Shown here: piece by piece, positions 1 through 8,242 of the stretch
Layout of the letters: the number at the start of each line of letters is the position of its first letter
Position numbering within the stretch: position 1 is the first letter of the stretch
Source of the DNA: an uncultured Muribaculaceae bacterium
GTDB taxonomy: Bacteria > Bacteroidota > Bacteroidia > Bacteroidales > Muribaculaceae
Assembly (NCBI GenBank): GCA_910587475.1
Contig: CAJUMR010000042.1
Span: forward strand, 1-22,541
Length of the DNA: 22,541 bases
Direction: 5' to 3'
Translations under genes and position numbers: made by a program
The notes under the pieces: model-generated
Database searches by the model: none
What the model was told of the DNA's origin: nothing
Seen by the model: only the letters and a program-made list of their open reading frames with translations

Positions 1-51
1 GCGACCTCACGCCCCCCAGACGCGTACTCTAACCAACTGAGCTACACCCCG
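1..51 (-). tRNA. tRNA-Pro (anticodon GGG), 3' part cut off by the contig edge
   Basis: Read on the minus strand from 51 down, the sequence folds as the first 51 nt of a tRNA. The acceptor strand is CGGGGTG, followed by TA, D-arm GCTC/GAGT with loop AGTTGGTTA, and anticodon stem CGCGT/GCGTG with two G-U pairs. The seven-base loop is CTGGGGG, with T33, anticodon GGG (plus positions 15-17) and G37. A C at position 1 and G37 are usual for proline tRNAs. The variable loop begins AGGTC; the T-arm and the 3' acceptor strand lie beyond the window. The identity is read from the anticodon. The gene is truncated by the contig, not by the genome. Confidence 0.9.
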
Positions 52-71
52 ATTGTTTTTCAAAAGCGATG

Positions 72-103
72 CAAAGTTACAGACTTTTCCCGAACATTGC
101 AAA
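72..103 (-). promoter_or_regulatory. Bacteroidetes-type promoter of tRNA-Pro
   Basis: On the minus strand there is a -33 box TTTG (100-103), a 20-nt spacer (80-99) and a -7 box TAACTTTG (72-79). This matches the known Bacteroidetes sigma-70 consensus TTTG-N19/21-TAnnTTTG. The -7 box ends 20 nt before the first tRNA base, so a short 5' leader is expected. Most of the spacer and the -7 box recur at 16587-16609. Confidence 0.75.
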
Positions 104-210
104 CTTTCCGACAACTTTTTTCACACATTTTTTCAGACAAATTATTATCGACATGAATGACAAATAATTAGCCCTCGAAAAAAATCACCCCAACCTATCC
201 ATTAGAATCA

Positions 211-240
211 GAGGCGCCGATGCATTTGCACCGGCGCCTC
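211..240 (-). terminator. hairpin, probable terminator of the surface protein gene
   Basis: GAGGCGCCG (211-219) pairs with CGGCGCCTC (232-240), a 9-bp GC-rich stem. After one mismatch, TGC/GCA can extend it. It lies 27 nt past the stop of the surface protein gene. In minus-strand reading the hairpin is not followed directly by a T-run; the nearest is a stretch of T about 25 nt further on (near 179-186). A terminator or 3'-end-stabilising hairpin is likely, but it is not a textbook intrinsic terminator. Confidence 0.55.
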
Positions 241-267
241 GTTGATCCGTATTATTTCGCGTGATGA

Positions 268-3200
268 TTAGCGAACGAGTTCTTTGGTCACCTTGTTGCC
301 GCGACGAACGATATAGATACCGTTTTCGGGGTTAGCAACCTGAACACCCTGGAGGTTGTAGTAAACAGCCGGGCCGTTTGCTTCGCCTTCTTCAACGACG
401 ATGTCGCTGATGCCAGAGCTTTCGCCGGCCTGCCATTTCAGCATCGGATAATCTTCTTCAAGCTTGTCGCTGAACGCATCCCAAGAGCTGACAACACTCT
501 GAAGTTCTTCCATCGATTTGCCACCTTCGACTTCAACATCGCCGTTGAGCCAAGTGTCTTCGCAGAAAAGTACATTGTTTTCTGTAATTGCTGCAGGACC
601 TGCATTGATCACAGCGATTCTATCAACATCGACACCATACAGACTGGTTACGAACGATACCACGTCGTTGAGTTCGACTGACGAGCCGTCCATTGCATTT
701 ACAACGCCTGCTGCGTAACCTTCGGCACCTTGTGTTTCAACGACACCTGCTGCATATACATTCTTCATTGTGGTCTGACCGCCGGGAGTCCAACCGAGCA
801 CACCTGCCGCATAGTTGGCTGCCTCTACATTGACGCGGGTATAGCTGTTAGAGATGAGAAGCTTACCGTTGTTGTATCCGCCGATACCGCCTCCATACAT
901 TGTAGCAGCAACTATACCGGTAGCGTAGCAGTTGTCGATAACTGTCTCTCCATCATAAGAAGCGTGGCCTGTGAATGCGCCGAACACACCGACTGCACCA
1001 CCGGCAAGATTAACGTTGGTAAGACCGAGGTTGCGGATCTCGCCCATGAACACACCGATCAGCGAGGGATAAGAACCCGACAGACAGGTGAGGCTGTCGA
1101 TCACGTGGCAGTTGCCTTCGAGGTGGATCACACGGCCGGTGAAGTTGTTGTCGTTGATAGGAGCTACGTAATCAATGCCACCCATGTTGATGTCGTTTTC
1201 TACAGAGAAGTAGGTGTCACCTGCAACAACCTGGTTGCGGATACCGACAACGTCCTGAGCGGTGTAGAGACGGTGAGGATTGCTCTTGGCTCCGAGGAAC
1301 TCATAGTTGCCGTTGGCTTCCTGCCATGCGAGTGCTGAGCGACCGTTGTTGACTGTCTTGCTGAAGCCTTCCCATGCACCAACATAGTCGAGAAGTTCCT
1401 GCTGGCTGACACAGCCTACAAATTGTTCTCCGTTCATCAACAGACCGTCGTATACTTCGAATTCACCGAGATCTACCTCGCCAAGACCGGCCGACATAAC
1501 GTCAACCTTGCCTGCTCCACCGCTGATCACGCGGTTCCATGCAACGGCATTGTTGATAGTCACAACCGAACCAGCCTGGCTCGATGATGCAATACCTGAT
1601 GCAGTGCCGTTGGGTGATGTTACATTACCACCGGCGTAGCAATTCTCAGCAAAGAATTTCGCACCTGCGGTCAGACCGCCGACACGACCTACGAGACCAC
1701 CTGCATAGTGATTGTTAAGGTCTGTGACATTGGCAAGCGAATATGAGTTAGTGATAGTGACGCTACCGCTTACCGCACCGACAAAACCGCCGACGGCAGC
1801 TGCGCTGATATTACCTGTGGTATAGCAGTTGTCGATAGTAACTGTTCCGGCTGTACCGATCAGCGCGGCACCGCAACCCCAGTTGGTATAGACATAAGCG
1901 TTTTCAACGCCGAGGTTCTTGACTTCACCGCTGAACTCGCCGAAGAGGGCATGGTTGCCCGATCCTGCTGCCTGATCATAGAGGTTTTTGATCACGTGGT
2001 TCTTACCATCGAAGTGAACGGTAGCCTTGGCTTCGATCGGAGAGAATGCCAGACCTGCGAGATCGATGTCGTTTTCAAGTTCAACATAGAAGTTTGTTGT
2101 GTTGACCACTCCGGCCATGCCGAGAAGCTGGCTTGCGGTAGAGATCTTGTAAGGATCATCGGGAGTAGCACCGACCGGACGTTCGGGAACAACCGGTGCT
2201 CCGGCCTGTGAGGGGTCGAAGTTGAGCATCGCTGCAGCTCCGGCCTTGTTACCGCTGTTGTAGACATAGATGTTGGCTGTGCCGTCGCCGAGCGGTTCGG
2301 CAATGATCGAAGAGTAACCTCCGTCGGGCATCCACTCGGTGTTAGTCCAGATAGAGAGAGCATCCCCCTTCTCGTTCATCACCACGATATTCATCGAGTA
2401 GTCTCCGGCAACGAGCGACCAGTTGCGCACAAAGTAACGGTTGCCGTCGAGCATGAATGTTGCGAAGCCATTGATACCGGCCTTGCAAGTGTAAGCCATG
2501 TCGGGAGCGCAGTCGTTGTTGAGTGTGCCGTTGATATAAGAGGCTGTGTACTTTTCTGTCGAAGTCCACGACGAATAGTAGAAGTTGTAGTTTTCAGCAC
2601 CTGCAGCTTCGTACTCTTCGTATTTTGTGAATGCCGGCTGAACGATGTTCTGTTGAGAAGATCCACCGACTGCTTCAATGTCGACCCAACCGAGAGTTTC
2701 CATCGTGGCGTTGTTGACAGATCCGTCGCTCGTAACTTTCACGACGCGCACCTTGGCTGTCTGGCCGCTCTGGGGTGCGATGAAGAAAATAGCTTCCTTG
2801 GTGAGATCACCGAGAACGCGGCCTACGCAGTCGATACGGCCGATGTTCATTCCGGCGGGAGCGTCGAGAAGGAACTGCTTGCACTGGCCGGTCTTCGGGC
2901 TGTAGATAGCCCAGTTAAGGCTACTGCCGGGAGCCTGAACGAAGTTCATACCGACAAGGAAGTTGCCGGCTTCGTCCATAGAGATAGCTGTTCCGTAGTA
3001 GTTGGCATCGTTAGAGGGTTTCGGAAGTTTGTAGACATCTTTGAGGCCATCGGGAGTTGCCTCGGCGATGCTCATTGTCATCTGATTGACAACATAAACC
3101 TTGCCATTAGAAGCTGTTGCGAAACGCGGGTTGCTACCGCCTTTGATCGCATCTGAGCTGTTCCAGTCAAGAGTAGCGCTCCAATTTCCTTTGAAGTCTT

Positions 3201-3312
3201 CAACCAAGCCTGTCTTCCACAATTCGGTCAGACCGGGCTGGCACTCGGCTGATGCATAGAACGTCGGCATAAGAGCCGCTGCACATGCGAGAGAGATTAG
3301 TTTCTTTTTCAT
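268..3312 (-). CDS. exported GLUG-repeat surface protein with C-terminal sorting-like tail
   Basis: The product is 1014 aa. A signal peptide (KKK, hydrophobic run, ASA; likely cut near residue 22) shows export. Residues about 30-375 are an extracellular beta-rich region of no family I can name. Two similar modules follow (about 387-665 and 679-960). Each opens with an (E)NDI(D/N) segment and a 'G-x-x-H-V-I' strand, continues with Gly-rich GLUG-like beta-helix turns containing NCY/NSY repeats (494, 521, 556; 793, 821, 850), and ends in 'W-x-x-F ... W-Q'. The last 35 residues (YYNLQGV ... NGIYIVRRGNKVTK) resemble the C-terminal domains of type IX secretion cargo in Bacteroidetes. The gene stands alone with its own promoter and hairpin. 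Its role (adhesion or glycan contact at the surface) is inference; no catalytic motif is visible. The first ATG directly precedes the signal peptide. Confidence 0.85.
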   Translation of the reverse strand: MKKKLISLACAAALMPTFYASAECQPGLTELWKTGLVEDFKGNWSATLDWNSSDAIKGGSNPRFATASNGKVYVVNQMTMSIAEATPDGLKDVYKLPKPSNDANYYGTAISMDEAGNFLVGMNFVQAPGSSLNWAIYSPKTGQCKQFLLDAPAGMNIGRIDCVGRVLGDLTKEAIFFIAPQSGQTAKVRVVKVTSDGSVNNATMETLGWVDIEAVGGSSQQNIVQPAFTKYEEYEAAGAENYNFYYSSWTSTEKYTASYINGTLNNDCAPDMAYTCKAGINGFATFMLDGNRYFVRNWSLVAGDYSMNIVVMNEKGDALSIWTNTEWMPDGGYSSIIAEPLGDGTANIYVYNSGNKAGAAAMLNFDPSQAGAPVVPERPVGATPDDPYKISTASQLLGMAGVVNTTNFYVELENDIDLAGLAFSPIEAKATVHFDGKNHVIKNLYDQAAGSGNHALFGEFSGEVKNLGVENAYVYTNWGCGAALIGTAGTVTIDNCYTTGNISAAAVGGFVGAVSGSVTITNSYSLANVTDLNNHYAGGLVGRVGGLTAGAKFFAENCYAGGNVTSPNGTASGIASSSQAGSVVTINNAVAWNRVISGGAGKVDVMSAGLGEVDLGEFEVYDGLLMNGEQFVGCVSQQELLDYVGAWEGFSKTVNNGRSALAWQEANGNYEFLGAKSNPHRLYTAQDVVGIRNQVVAGDTYFSVENDINMGGIDYVAPINDNNFTGRVIHLEGNCHVIDSLTCLSGSYPSLIGVFMGEIRNLGLTNVNLAGGAVGVFGAFTGHASYDGETVIDNCYATGIVAATMYGGGIGGYNNGKLLISNSYTRVNVEAANYAAGVLGWTPGGQTTMKNVYAAGVVETQGAEGYAAGVVNAMDGSSVELNDVVSFVTSLYGVDVDRIAVINAGPAAITENNVLFCEDTWLNGDVEVEGGKSMEELQSVVSSWDAFSDKLEEDYPMLKWQAGESSGISDIVVEEGEANGPAVYYNLQGVQVANPENGIYIVRRGNKVTKELVR

Positions 3313-3371
3313 TTTAAGGTGTTTAATTAATATAAATAGGATTTAGTTTATATAAATCTGTACGGTATTAG

Positions 3372-3399
3372 TTGTATTTTTCACGGCGTAAAAATACAA
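3372..3399 (-). promoter_or_regulatory. stem-loop at the predicted mRNA 5' end of the surface protein gene
   Basis: TTGTATTTTT (3372-3381) and AAAAATACAA (3390-3399) form a perfect 10-bp inverted repeat around an 8-nt centre. The predicted start site, about 7 nt below the -7 box at 3407-3414, falls near 3400, so the transcript would begin almost at the first base of the stem. It could be a 5' protective hairpin or an operator. The rest of the leader to the start codon is AT-rich. Confidence 0.5.
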
Positions 3400-3406
3400 T
3401 TCTTTG

Positions 3407-3414
3407 CAAAACTA
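3407..3414 (-). promoter_or_regulatory. -7 box of the surface protein gene promoter
   Basis: TAGTTTTG on the minus strand matches TAnnTTTG and lies 94 nt above the start codon of the surface protein gene. No exact TTTG is found 19-21 nt upstream; the region there is AT-rich. It sits below the glycogen-operon terminator, so the surface gene is probably transcribed separately. Confidence 0.5.
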
Positions 3415-3456
3415 CGAAAATATGAATAAATAATCTTAAAATGAAGGGAATAAAAC

Positions 3457-3498
3457 ATCCTCCCGGCGAGTTAAAAATCTTTAACTCGCCGGGAGGAT
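3457..3498 (-). terminator. intrinsic terminator of the glycogen operon
   Basis: A perfect 19-bp stem (3457-3475 with 3480-3498, core CTCCCGGCGAG) closes on a 4-nt loop. It begins 60 nt after the stop codon of the GH57 gene and in minus-strand reading is followed by GTTTTATT. The stem strength and position make it a clear transcription end. The T-run is short, so some read-through is possible. Confidence 0.85.
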
Positions 3499-3558
3499 TT
3501 AACACTTACAGCACCAACCGCATAGCACTTTGGTGCCGCTCTGACGGCTGCGCGTGGC

Positions 3559-4974
3559 TTATTTAGCCTCTTTTTTGGCCGCGCGCTTCTTGGCCGGAGC
3601 TTTCTTGGCCTTGGGTTCGGCAGCTTTCTCAGCCTTTTCGGTCTTGGGAGCGCGCAGAGCGTGCTCAACATTGAACTGCTCTATATTCTTACGCATCGAG
3701 TTGACCTCTTTGTTGAGGGTCTCGATTTCGGCCGCCTGATTGCGGATCGTGGTCAGCAGCGAATTGAGTTCCTCGTTCTCGATCGACTCGGGATACTGCT
3801 CCTCTACCCTGACAATAAAGTCGGCAAGCACGTTCATATAGTTGGTAAAGGCCTGGAAAGGCGTTTCATAGGGACTGAACAGGCTGTGAACCGCTCCATC
3901 GGCGAGATGCTTGGTCGACATATAGTAGAAATGGTCTGATCCCTGGAGATACCACCAGTCCTGCTTCAGACGGCGGTCGGTGCACATGCGCACACGTTCG
4001 GCCACAGAATACAGCTTGTTGAACGCCTCGTTCTGCAGCTTGTTGCCAAGCCATGCCGACACATCGCGGGCTTCGTCTGCGCCTGAGATGGGATGCACGA
4101 CCGAAAGCTCGCCGACGGGTTTGAGCTTGGTGATAGCCTCTGTAGGGGTGCAGAACTCCACTCCGCGCTCGCGGGCGAAACGGGGAAGCGCCTCAAGGAA
4201 CTGGAAGATACCCGAATTCGACGGCTGAAGACCTCCGAAAGTCTCGAGACTCATCGAAAGATTGATGATCTGCTCTTCCTGGGGAGTCGATGCGATCCAG
4301 TCGATGAACTTGTCGGCCGTCAGAGGATAAGCGTCCCACGACGTGTTGCTGAACCTGAACGCTATGTCGTCGCTCAGTTTGGAATTTTTGAGCAGCATCT
4401 TCAGCTTGGGGGCTGTAGCTGCCGAATATACATAGTTGGGCGATTTCCAGCCGAGGATGTGTTTCGCGCCCTCGGTCAGCACTCCCTTGAAGCCCATTCT
4501 CAATATCTCGGGGGCGAGATCGTCGCAGTAGATCAGCTCTGAGTTACGCAGCACCTTGGGCTTGACGCCGAACAGTGAGTGCAGCTTCTCGCACTCTACC
4601 TTCACCTGCTCTGCAAACTCTTCGCTGTCGATCAGCGATGCGAGAGAATGAGCATAAGGCTCGGCAACAAACTCCACGCATCCGGTGTCGGCCAGGCGCT
4701 TGAGCAAGTCGATGAACTCGGGTACATACTGCTCGATCTGTTCGATGGCCACGCCGGTGATGGCGATCGAGCACTTGAAGGCGCCCTTGTTGTCCTCGAT
4801 CATCTTCAGGAGGGTCTTGGCTGCCGGTATGTAGCTGCGCTCGGCAATGCGGCTTATTATATCATCGTTGAGAAAATCGTCGTAGTAGTAGTGGTCGTTG
4901 CCGATATCAAAAAAACGGTAGCGTTTGAGACGGAACGGCTGATGGATCTCGAAGTTGAAACAAATTGCTTTCAT
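3559..4974 (-). CDS. GH57 alpha-amylase-like protein of the glycogen cluster; catalytic Asp replaced, Lys/Ala-rich tail
   Basis: The product is 471 aa with no signal peptide, hence cytoplasmic. GH57 marks are HQP (11-13), the Glu of RNSELIY (E146, the nucleophile position) and the fourth conserved region at 239-247. There the family's D-x-E-x-F-G reads S-L-E-T-F-G, so the general acid/base Asp is Ser242. A predicted coiled coil follows (about 395-436), then a basic Lys/Ala/Pro tail (441-471). It is the last gene of the debranching enzyme-glycosyltransferase-GH57 operon, 23 bp after the glycosyltransferase. GH57 enzymes cleave or transfer alpha-glucans. GH57 'alpha-amylase-like' homologues lacking catalytic residues are, as I recall, known in Bacteroidetes. 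This one may therefore bind glycogen or act non-catalytically; that is inference. The family call is firm, the activity is not. Confidence 0.85.
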   Translation of the reverse strand: MKAICFNFEIHQPFRLKRYRFFDIGNDHYYYDDFLNDDIISRIAERSYIPAAKTLLKMIEDNKGAFKCSIAITGVAIEQIEQYVPEFIDLLKRLADTGCVEFVAEPYAHSLASLIDSEEFAEQVKVECEKLHSLFGVKPKVLRNSELIYCDDLAPEILRMGFKGVLTEGAKHILGWKSPNYVYSAATAPKLKMLLKNSKLSDDIAFRFSNTSWDAYPLTADKFIDWIASTPQEEQIINLSMSLETFGGLQPSNSGIFQFLEALPRFARERGVEFCTPTEAITKLKPVGELSVVHPISGADEARDVSAWLGNKLQNEAFNKLYSVAERVRMCTDRRLKQDWWYLQGSDHFYYMSTKHLADGAVHSLFSPYETPFQAFTNYMNVLADFIVRVEEQYPESIENEELNSLLTTIRNQAAEIETLNKEVNSMRKNIEQFNVEHALRAPKTEKAEKAAEPKAKKAPAKKRAAKKEAK

Positions 4975-4997
4975 ATCTCTTGGTGGGGTGTGTTGAT

Positions 4998-6257
4998 TTA
5001 ACGGTTGAGTACTTTATTATATATGTCGATCACCTTTTGACCGGCCTTGTCCCATGTGATCTGGGCAACCTCGGCGAGTCCATCCTCGCGGAGCTGCTGA
5101 TACATCGCCGGATAGGAGATGATCGAATGGATGGCGTCGGCCATTGCGTCGATATCCCAATAGTCGGTCTTGATGACATTGTCGAGGATTTCGGCACATC
5201 CCGATTGCTTGGAGATGATCGACGGGACTCCCATCTGCATCGCCTCGAGCGGCGAGATGCCGAATGGCTCCGAAACCGACGGCATGATGTAGACATCGCT
5301 CGCCTTGAGCATCTCATAGACCTGCTTGCCTTTCTGGAAGCCCGGGAAGTGGAAGCGGTCGGCGATGCCTCGCTCGGCGGCAAGGGTGATCATCTTGTCC
5401 ATCATGTCGCCTGAGCCGGCCATGACAAATCTGACGTTGTGATCATTCTTGAGCACCTTGGCAGCGGCTTCGACAAAGTATTCCGGGCCCTTCTGCATCG
5501 TTATGCGGCCAAGAAATGTCACCACTTTCTCCTTTGGCTTCTGAACCTCGACATCGAGCAATTCGCGGCTAAGGGGCACAACGGCGTTATGGACTGTCGT
5601 CACCTTTGCCGGATCGATGCCGTAGCGTTCGATGACGGTCTGGCGGGTGAGATTGCTGACCGTGATGATGTGGTCGGCGTTGATCATGCCGTCGCGCTCG
5701 ATGTTGAACACCGTCGGATTGACGTTGCCGCGCGAACGGTCATAGTCTGTCGCATGGACATGGATCACAAGAGGCTTGCCCGTCACCTGCTTGGCATGGA
5801 TGCCTGCCGGATAGGTCAGCCAGTCGTGGCTGTGGATGATATCGCAGTCGATCGTGCGGGCGATCACTCCGGCTGTGATCGAGTAATTGTTGATCTCTTC
5901 GAGAAGATTATCGGGGTATCGGCCCGAAAACTCTATGCAACCGAGATCGTTGGTACGCATATAGTTGAAATCGGCGTAGATGTGATCGCGGAGACGGAAA
6001 TAGAGATCCGGATCCATCACCTTGCCGATGCGCGATTCGACATATTCGCGGCTGACATCGCGCCATGCCACCGGCACCTGTGAAGTGCCGATGATGTGTG
6101 CGAATTCGCGGTCTTCATCGCCATAAGGCTTAGGGATGACAAATGTGATGTCCATGTTGCCGCACTCCCACATGCCTTTGGTGAGGCCGTAGCTGGCAGT
6201 GCCCAGACCGCCGAGGATATGAGGGGGGAATTCCCACCCGAACATTAATGCTTTCAT
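4998..6257 (-). CDS. GT4-type glycosyltransferase, probable glycogen synthase
   Basis: The product is 419 aa with a GT-B fold. The N-terminal domain opens WEFPPHILGGLG (8-19), the Gly-rich acceptor/donor loop of glycogen-synthase-like enzymes, and has HSHDW at 142-146. The C-terminal domain has GRITMQKG (250-257, Arg251 and Lys256 as donor-phosphate contacts) and the E-x7-E motif EPFGISPLE (330-338). All expected active-site positions are present. The gene lies 41 bp after the debranching enzyme and 23 bp before the GH57 gene, an arrangement conserved in Bacteroides and relatives. Its likely role is adding glucose from a nucleotide sugar to cytoplasmic glycogen. Other GT4 roles cannot be excluded by sequence alone, but the context strongly favours alpha-glucan synthesis. 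Confidence 0.85.
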   Translation of the reverse strand: MKALMFGWEFPPHILGGLGTASYGLTKGMWECGNMDITFVIPKPYGDEDREFAHIIGTSQVPVAWRDVSREYVESRIGKVMDPDLYFRLRDHIYADFNYMRTNDLGCIEFSGRYPDNLLEEINNYSITAGVIARTIDCDIIHSHDWLTYPAGIHAKQVTGKPLVIHVHATDYDRSRGNVNPTVFNIERDGMINADHIITVSNLTRQTVIERYGIDPAKVTTVHNAVVPLSRELLDVEVQKPKEKVVTFLGRITMQKGPEYFVEAAAKVLKNDHNVRFVMAGSGDMMDKMITLAAERGIADRFHFPGFQKGKQVYEMLKASDVYIMPSVSEPFGISPLEAMQMGVPSIISKQSGCAEILDNVIKTDYWDIDAMADAIHSIISYPAMYQQLREDGLAEVAQITWDKAGQKVIDIYNKVLNR

Positions 6258-6298
6258 TGACTTTGTACAGTTGTAGCTTTTGCGGTTGACACTATGGG

Positions 6299-8242
6299 TT
6301 AATTATCGGGAGCGAGACGTTTGAGTGTGCGCAGGGTTCTGAGCACCTCTGCGACATTGGTCGCATGCGAGATCGCGCCGCGGCCGGCAAACGGTGGATT
6401 GCCGTCATAGAGTTGCGACAGCGAACCGATGCAACCGTTGGGCATCTCGTCTTCAAAGCCGATCAGCATGCGGTCGATGTAGCTGACGCCGCTCATGCCG
6501 AACACTCTCAGATAGGCATCGGCATAGAAGCCCATCAGCCAAGGACGGGCAGGGCCTTGATGGAGTGCCATCTCGCGTTCTTCGGGAGAGCCGAGGTAGG
6601 CCGGACGATAGCCGTAGCTCTTGGGCGACAACGTGCGCAGTCCTTTAGGGGTGAGCAATTCGCGGGTGACGACATCAAGCACACTTTTGCGCTGACGGCG
6701 GTCAAGCGGCGAATAGTCCAGACCGATAGCGACCGCCATGTTGGGGCGCACCGACGGGTCGGCATAAGTGCCGTCGACATAGTCGTAGAGATAGCCGCCG
6801 TCGTTCATGAACATGTCGACAAACGGCTCTTTCATCTTGTCGGCCGCTTCGTTCCAGCGGACGGCGTCGGCCGAGCCTTCGTCTTCGAGCGACGCTCCGA
6901 AACGCAGCGCATTGTACCACAACGCATTGAATTCGACAAGATAGCCGCTGCGCGGTATCACCGGACGGCCATGGAGAGTTGAGTTCATCCACGACACCGG
7001 CATCGATGTGCCGAGCGTCCTGACCATACCGTTGCTTCCGTCGACCTGAAGATTGGGATGTCGGTTGGCCAATATATAATCAAGTATGGATTTTATCAAC
7101 GCTCCGTAGCGGGCCTTGGCCTCATCTTTTCCGACATTCTTGGCATACTGCTGCAGCGCCCACACTGCCCAAAGCGGAATATCGGGAAGGTCGATGCCCT
7201 GGATGCGGTCGGAGAGACGGCCGTCTGACATGAAATCGAGCAACGCCTGCGAAGCTGTGTCGACGATCTTCTCGAAATCGGCGCGGTGGTCGATCGATAG
7301 CGTCAGGCCGGGAACGGCCATAAACGTGTTGCGCGCAAGCACCACTCCCCACGGATAACCCGATATGACATACATCTTGTCGCCATCCTTGAGATAAAAT
7401 TGCTTGGCGGCGTTTTTAAGACAGTTGTAGAAACTGGTGCGCGGTGTGCGGGTGGCAATCTCCGCATCATACATTTTAGCCAGCGAACGGGGCTTGGCTT
7501 CTGAAATGCCGGCCGAGAATATCACCGACTCTCCCTTCTTGATCGGTATCTCGAAATAGCCCGGCACCCAGAGATCCTCGGTGTAAGGCACTCCGCGTTC
7601 AAGATCCTTGACATACTCGATGCCGTTGTACCAGTTGGGTTCGTCGACCCACGTCGGCTTGCGGCTGAACTGCATGTAGAGCGTCGGGAAACCGGGGTAG
7701 AGACAGCTGGCCATGCCGTTGTCGACCGGCGTAAGCTCACGGTTGATCGCATCGTTGGCCACACAGAGGCTGTTGCTCTCGCGGAACGCGAGGAAAGGCC
7801 GGAAACGCAGCGTCGTGGCCGAGTGGGCATCGACAAGAGTATAGCGTATCAGCAGGCGGTTTTCATGCGATATGAATATCTTTTCTTTAGTCAGTATGAC
7901 GCCGCCGACCCTATAGGTCGTGCGAGGCACACTTTCACAATCAAACTCACGGATATATTTATGACCGTTGGGACTGAACACTCCGCCTCTGTAACGGTGG
8001 ATGCCCAGATTGAACGGCGCCCCGTGTTGAATCACTGTCTCGTCAAGCGACGACAGCAACACGTGCGCCTTATTGCCCATCTCCGGTATCGGTAACACAA
8101 GGAGGCCGTGCTGTTTGCGGGTGTTGCAGCCTACAAGCGTGGTGCAATGGTAAGCACCGGCCTGATTTGTGCGCAGCATCTCCTTCGGCAACGATTGGTC
8201 GAGATTGATAAGCAGGTTTTTGTCAAACTTTAAATAACTCAT
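6299..8242 (-). CDS. glycogen debranching enzyme (GH133-type amylo-alpha-1,6-glucosidase)
   Basis: The product is 647 aa, a usual length for bacterial GDE proteins, with no signal peptide. The N-terminal domain carries the family signature TNQAGAYHCTTLVGCNTRKQHGLLV (about 26-50). The C-terminal (alpha/alpha)6-barrel region carries FNALWYNALRFG, RPNMAVAIGLDYSPL and HQGPARPWLMGFYADAY, matching the conserved blocks of the GDE catalytic domain. It should remove alpha-1,6 branches of glycogen. It is the first gene of the operon; the 345-bp gap above it must hold the promoter, though I could not find a convincing -7 box for this strand. The start ATG is followed directly by the conserved N-terminus. 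No frameshift or missing block is seen. Confidence 0.92.
   Translation of the reverse strand: MSYLKFDKNLLINLDQSLPKEMLRTNQAGAYHCTTLVGCNTRKQHGLLVLPIPEMGNKAHVLLSSLDETVIQHGAPFNLGIHRYRGGVFSPNGHKYIREFDCESVPRTTYRVGGVILTKEKIFISHENRLLIRYTLVDAHSATTLRFRPFLAFRESNSLCVANDAINRELTPVDNGMASCLYPGFPTLYMQFSRKPTWVDEPNWYNGIEYVKDLERGVPYTEDLWVPGYFEIPIKKGESVIFSAGISEAKPRSLAKMYDAEIATRTPRTSFYNCLKNAAKQFYLKDGDKMYVISGYPWGVVLARNTFMAVPGLTLSIDHRADFEKIVDTASQALLDFMSDGRLSDRIQGIDLPDIPLWAVWALQQYAKNVGKDEAKARYGALIKSILDYILANRHPNLQVDGSNGMVRTLGTSMPVSWMNSTLHGRPVIPRSGYLVEFNALWYNALRFGASLEDEGSADAVRWNEAADKMKEPFVDMFMNDGGYLYDYVDGTYADPSVRPNMAVAIGLDYSPLDRRQRKSVLDVVTRELLTPKGLRTLSPKSYGYRPAYLGSPEEREMALHQGPARPWLMGFYADAYLRVFGMSGVSYIDRMLIGFEDEMPNGCIGSLSQLYDGNPPFAGRGAISHATNVAEVLRTLRTLKRLAPDN

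Noticed and set aside
730..1338. Plus-strand open frame of 202 codons inside the surface protein gene
   Set aside because: It lies opposite the repeat modules of a protein with a clear signal peptide and sorting tail. Its Cys/His/Val-rich composition is an antisense effect.
5439..6083. Plus-strand open frame of 214 codons opposite the glycosyltransferase
   Set aside because: Antisense shadow: the glycosyltransferase frame has all its motifs and this one has none.
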